Source of the DNA: Verrucomicrobiota bacterium
Lineage (GTDB): Bacteria > Verrucomicrobiota > Verrucomicrobiia > Limisphaerales > UBA1100
Length of the DNA: 6,457 bases
Direction: 5' to 3'
NCBI GenBank assembly: GCA_015660155.1
Contig: DQLO01000367.1
Coordinates: forward strand, 1-6,457
Of this stretch, positions 5,432 through 6,457 are shown piece after piece; position 1 is the first letter of the stretch, and every line of letters starts with the position of its first letter. The translations under genes were made by a program, and so were the position numbers. The notes beneath the pieces are model-generated. The model made no database searches. It was not told where the DNA came from and was given only the letters and a program-made list of their open reading frames with translations.

Positions 5432-5874
5432 AATTCCGCCGACAACATCAACTCCGCTGCGAGCTGCCCGGCGCGGTGCCGATCGCGGCCATGATGTTTT
5501 TGCTTCTGTTTTATCTCATCCAAAACAAAGCGCTGCTGCTCACGCCCGGCGTGCCGGTGGAATTGCCGAAAGTGGCGGGCGCACTGCCGGAAGACTACTC
5601 CGGCGCGTTGGTGGTGGCGTTGGACCGAAAGGGCAATTTATTTTTTCGCAATGTCGCGGTGACGTTGGGAACTTTGCCGGGCGAGTTGAAGCGCGCGGCG
5701 GCGGGTCGCACCAATTTGCTGCTCGTGCTGCAGGCCGATCGCCGTGCGAGCCAGGAATCCATCACACGCGTGGCCGCCATCGCGCGCGCGGCGGGCATTC
5801 ACAAAACGTGGCTGGCCACCCAGCCGGGGTTGCTTGAAAAACCCGCCGAGGCCACCAAGGCAAAATCGCAATGA
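5428..5874 (+). CDS. ExbD/TolR-family protein with Ala in place of the transmembrane Asp
   Basis: ExbD/TolR proteins have one N-terminal membrane helix with an essential Asp and a periplasmic domain. The 148-residue product has a short positive N-terminus (KFRRQHQLR), one membrane helix (about 17-32, VPIAAMMFLLLFYLIQ) and then LLTPGVPVELPKVAG (37-51), the family's typical post-helix segment (pgi.v.LP). The periplasmic part includes ALVVALDRKGNLFFRN (60-75), matching the ExbD pattern of a strand followed by x-G-x-hydrophobic, and ends in a basic, Ala-rich tail. Aligning the proline that normally precedes the Asp (P18 here) places A21 at E. coli ExbD D25, and no acidic residue occurs anywhere in the helix. 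It overlaps both neighbours by four bases. The assignment rests on its position after exbB, its topology and the LP segment. Confidence 0.8.
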   Translation: MKFRRQHQLRCELPGAVPIAAMMFLLLFYLIQNKALLLTPGVPVELPKVAGALPEDYSGALVVALDRKGNLFFRNVAVTLGTLPGELKRAAAGRTNLLLVLQADRRASQESITRVAAIARAAGIHKTWLATQPGLLEKPAEATKAKSQ

Positions 5875-6457
5875 CCACGCCAACCGGCAGCACTCCCTCG
5901 GCGATCCGGTTTCATTGGGGTTGGTGGGTGGCGGTGGTGTTTGCGCTGCAAGGCGGCGGCTTGTGGTGGCTTTCGCGGAATACCACCGCGCCCCGGCCCT
6001 CGGCTAATCCCGCACCCTTGTTGCTGGCCAACACCGACAGCGCCGGGTTACTGGAGGCCTTGGCGCTCGAGGATCCAACTGCGTTTGCGCGGCCTAATCC
6101 GAATGGCTTTTCCGGCCCATCGCTCCGGCCCGGAACGATGCCGCATCAACCGCATCGTTGGCAGCCGCCGGAGATTGACATTCCGTACCCCACCAATTTG
6201 CTCACCGGCCCCATCGATTCGATTCTGAAAACCAACCTCGGCGACAGCGCCAATGCGTTTGTGAAACCGATGCCGAAAATTATGGTGTTAAATGTGCCGC
6301 CCTTGGAAATGCAAACGGCGAGTCGACTGGAAGTTGCGGGCGATTTGGCCGGACGCAACTTGCTCGCATCGCCCAAGCTGCAAACGTGGAATCACACCAC
6401 GCTGCTGCGATCCACGCGGGTGCAGGTGATGGTGAATCCCGGCGGGCGGGTGTTCAG
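5871..6457 (+). CDS. Membrane-anchored proline-rich periplasmic protein, possibly TonB-like; 3' end cut
   Basis: Third gene of the exbB/exbD-like operon; its ATG overlaps the preceding stop (ATGA), and the frame stays open to the right edge (195 complete codons). After a short N-terminus comes one tryptophan-rich membrane helix (about 16-34, WGWWVAVVFALQGGGLWWL). A proline-rich stretch follows (about 41-116, including NPNGFSGPSLRPG, HQPHRWQPPEIDIPYP and TGP). The end holds a more folded-looking segment (about 135-195) finishing VQVMVNPGGRVF. TM anchor, proline-rich spacer and a C-terminal strand ending in P-x-G-R-V is the layout of TonB, and the position after exbBD fits. However, no Ser-His pair is seen in the helix, as in classical TonB, and the diagnostic C-terminal domain is mostly outside the window. 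It is therefore only a candidate TonB-like protein. Confidence 0.6.
   Translation, partial: MTTPTGSTPSAIRFHWGWWVAVVFALQGGGLWWLSRNTTAPRPSANPAPLLLANTDSAGLLEALALEDPTAFARPNPNGFSGPSLRPGTMPHQPHRWQPPEIDIPYPTNLLTGPIDSILKTNLGDSANAFVKPMPKIMVLNVPPLEMQTASRLEVAGDLAGRNLLASPKLQTWNHTTLLRSTRVQVMVNPGGRVF

Noticed and set aside
5418..5837. Plus-strand frame of 139 codons overlapping the exbD-like gene
   Set aside because: Low-complexity Gly/Arg/Ala translation without a membrane helix; the frame starting at 5428 has ExbD topology and fits the four-base overlaps on both sides.

Overview
This window looks like ordinary chromosome from a GC-rich Gram-negative bacterium. Shine-Dalgarno sites are weak or absent at most starts, genes often share stop/start bases, an ExbB/ExbD-type inner-membrane pair is present, and both the nucleotide-pool proteins and the intergenic repeats are of a kind I associate with the Verrucomicrobiota/Planctomycetota (PVC) group. 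The lineage is an inference, not proven. No tRNA, rRNA, CRISPR array, transposase or phage gene was seen.

Layout from left to right. (1) A minus-strand major facilitator transporter (1-1313) runs off the left edge and carries an unusual Ala/Lys-rich loop. (2) A divergent intergenic region (1314-1482) contains a degenerate heptamer repeat. (3) A plus-strand pair follows: a PurU-like formyltetrahydrofolate deformylase (1483-2331) and exonuclease III/AP endonuclease (2331-3083), joined by a one-base stop/start overlap. (4) A 50-bp inverted repeat (3079-3128) made of two small hairpins lies where two convergent operons meet and supplies the stop codon of both flanking genes. (5) A tightly overlapping minus-strand operon follows, read 4680 down to 3124: all-alpha dUTPase-like pyrophosphatase, hypoxanthine phosphoribosyltransferase, MoaD, MoaE. 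(6) A short divergent spacer (4681-4765) follows. (7) A plus-strand, four-base-overlapping operon encodes ExbB-like, ExbD-like and proline-rich, possibly TonB-like proteins (4766 to the right edge).

The genes cover one-carbon and purine metabolism (PurU-like, Hpt), dUTP removal and abasic-site repair (dUTPase-like, Xth), molybdopterin synthesis (MoaD plus MoaE) and an energised envelope machine (ExbB/ExbD/TonB-like).

Two points deserve most attention. The ExbB/ExbD pair has lost the main polar residues of the canonical proton path: the ExbD transmembrane Asp is Ala, and the ExbB Thr and Glu in the third membrane helix are Leu and Gln. The convergent-end repeat shows a compensatory base-pair change between its two hairpins, and it ends MoaE just after the catalytic lysines.
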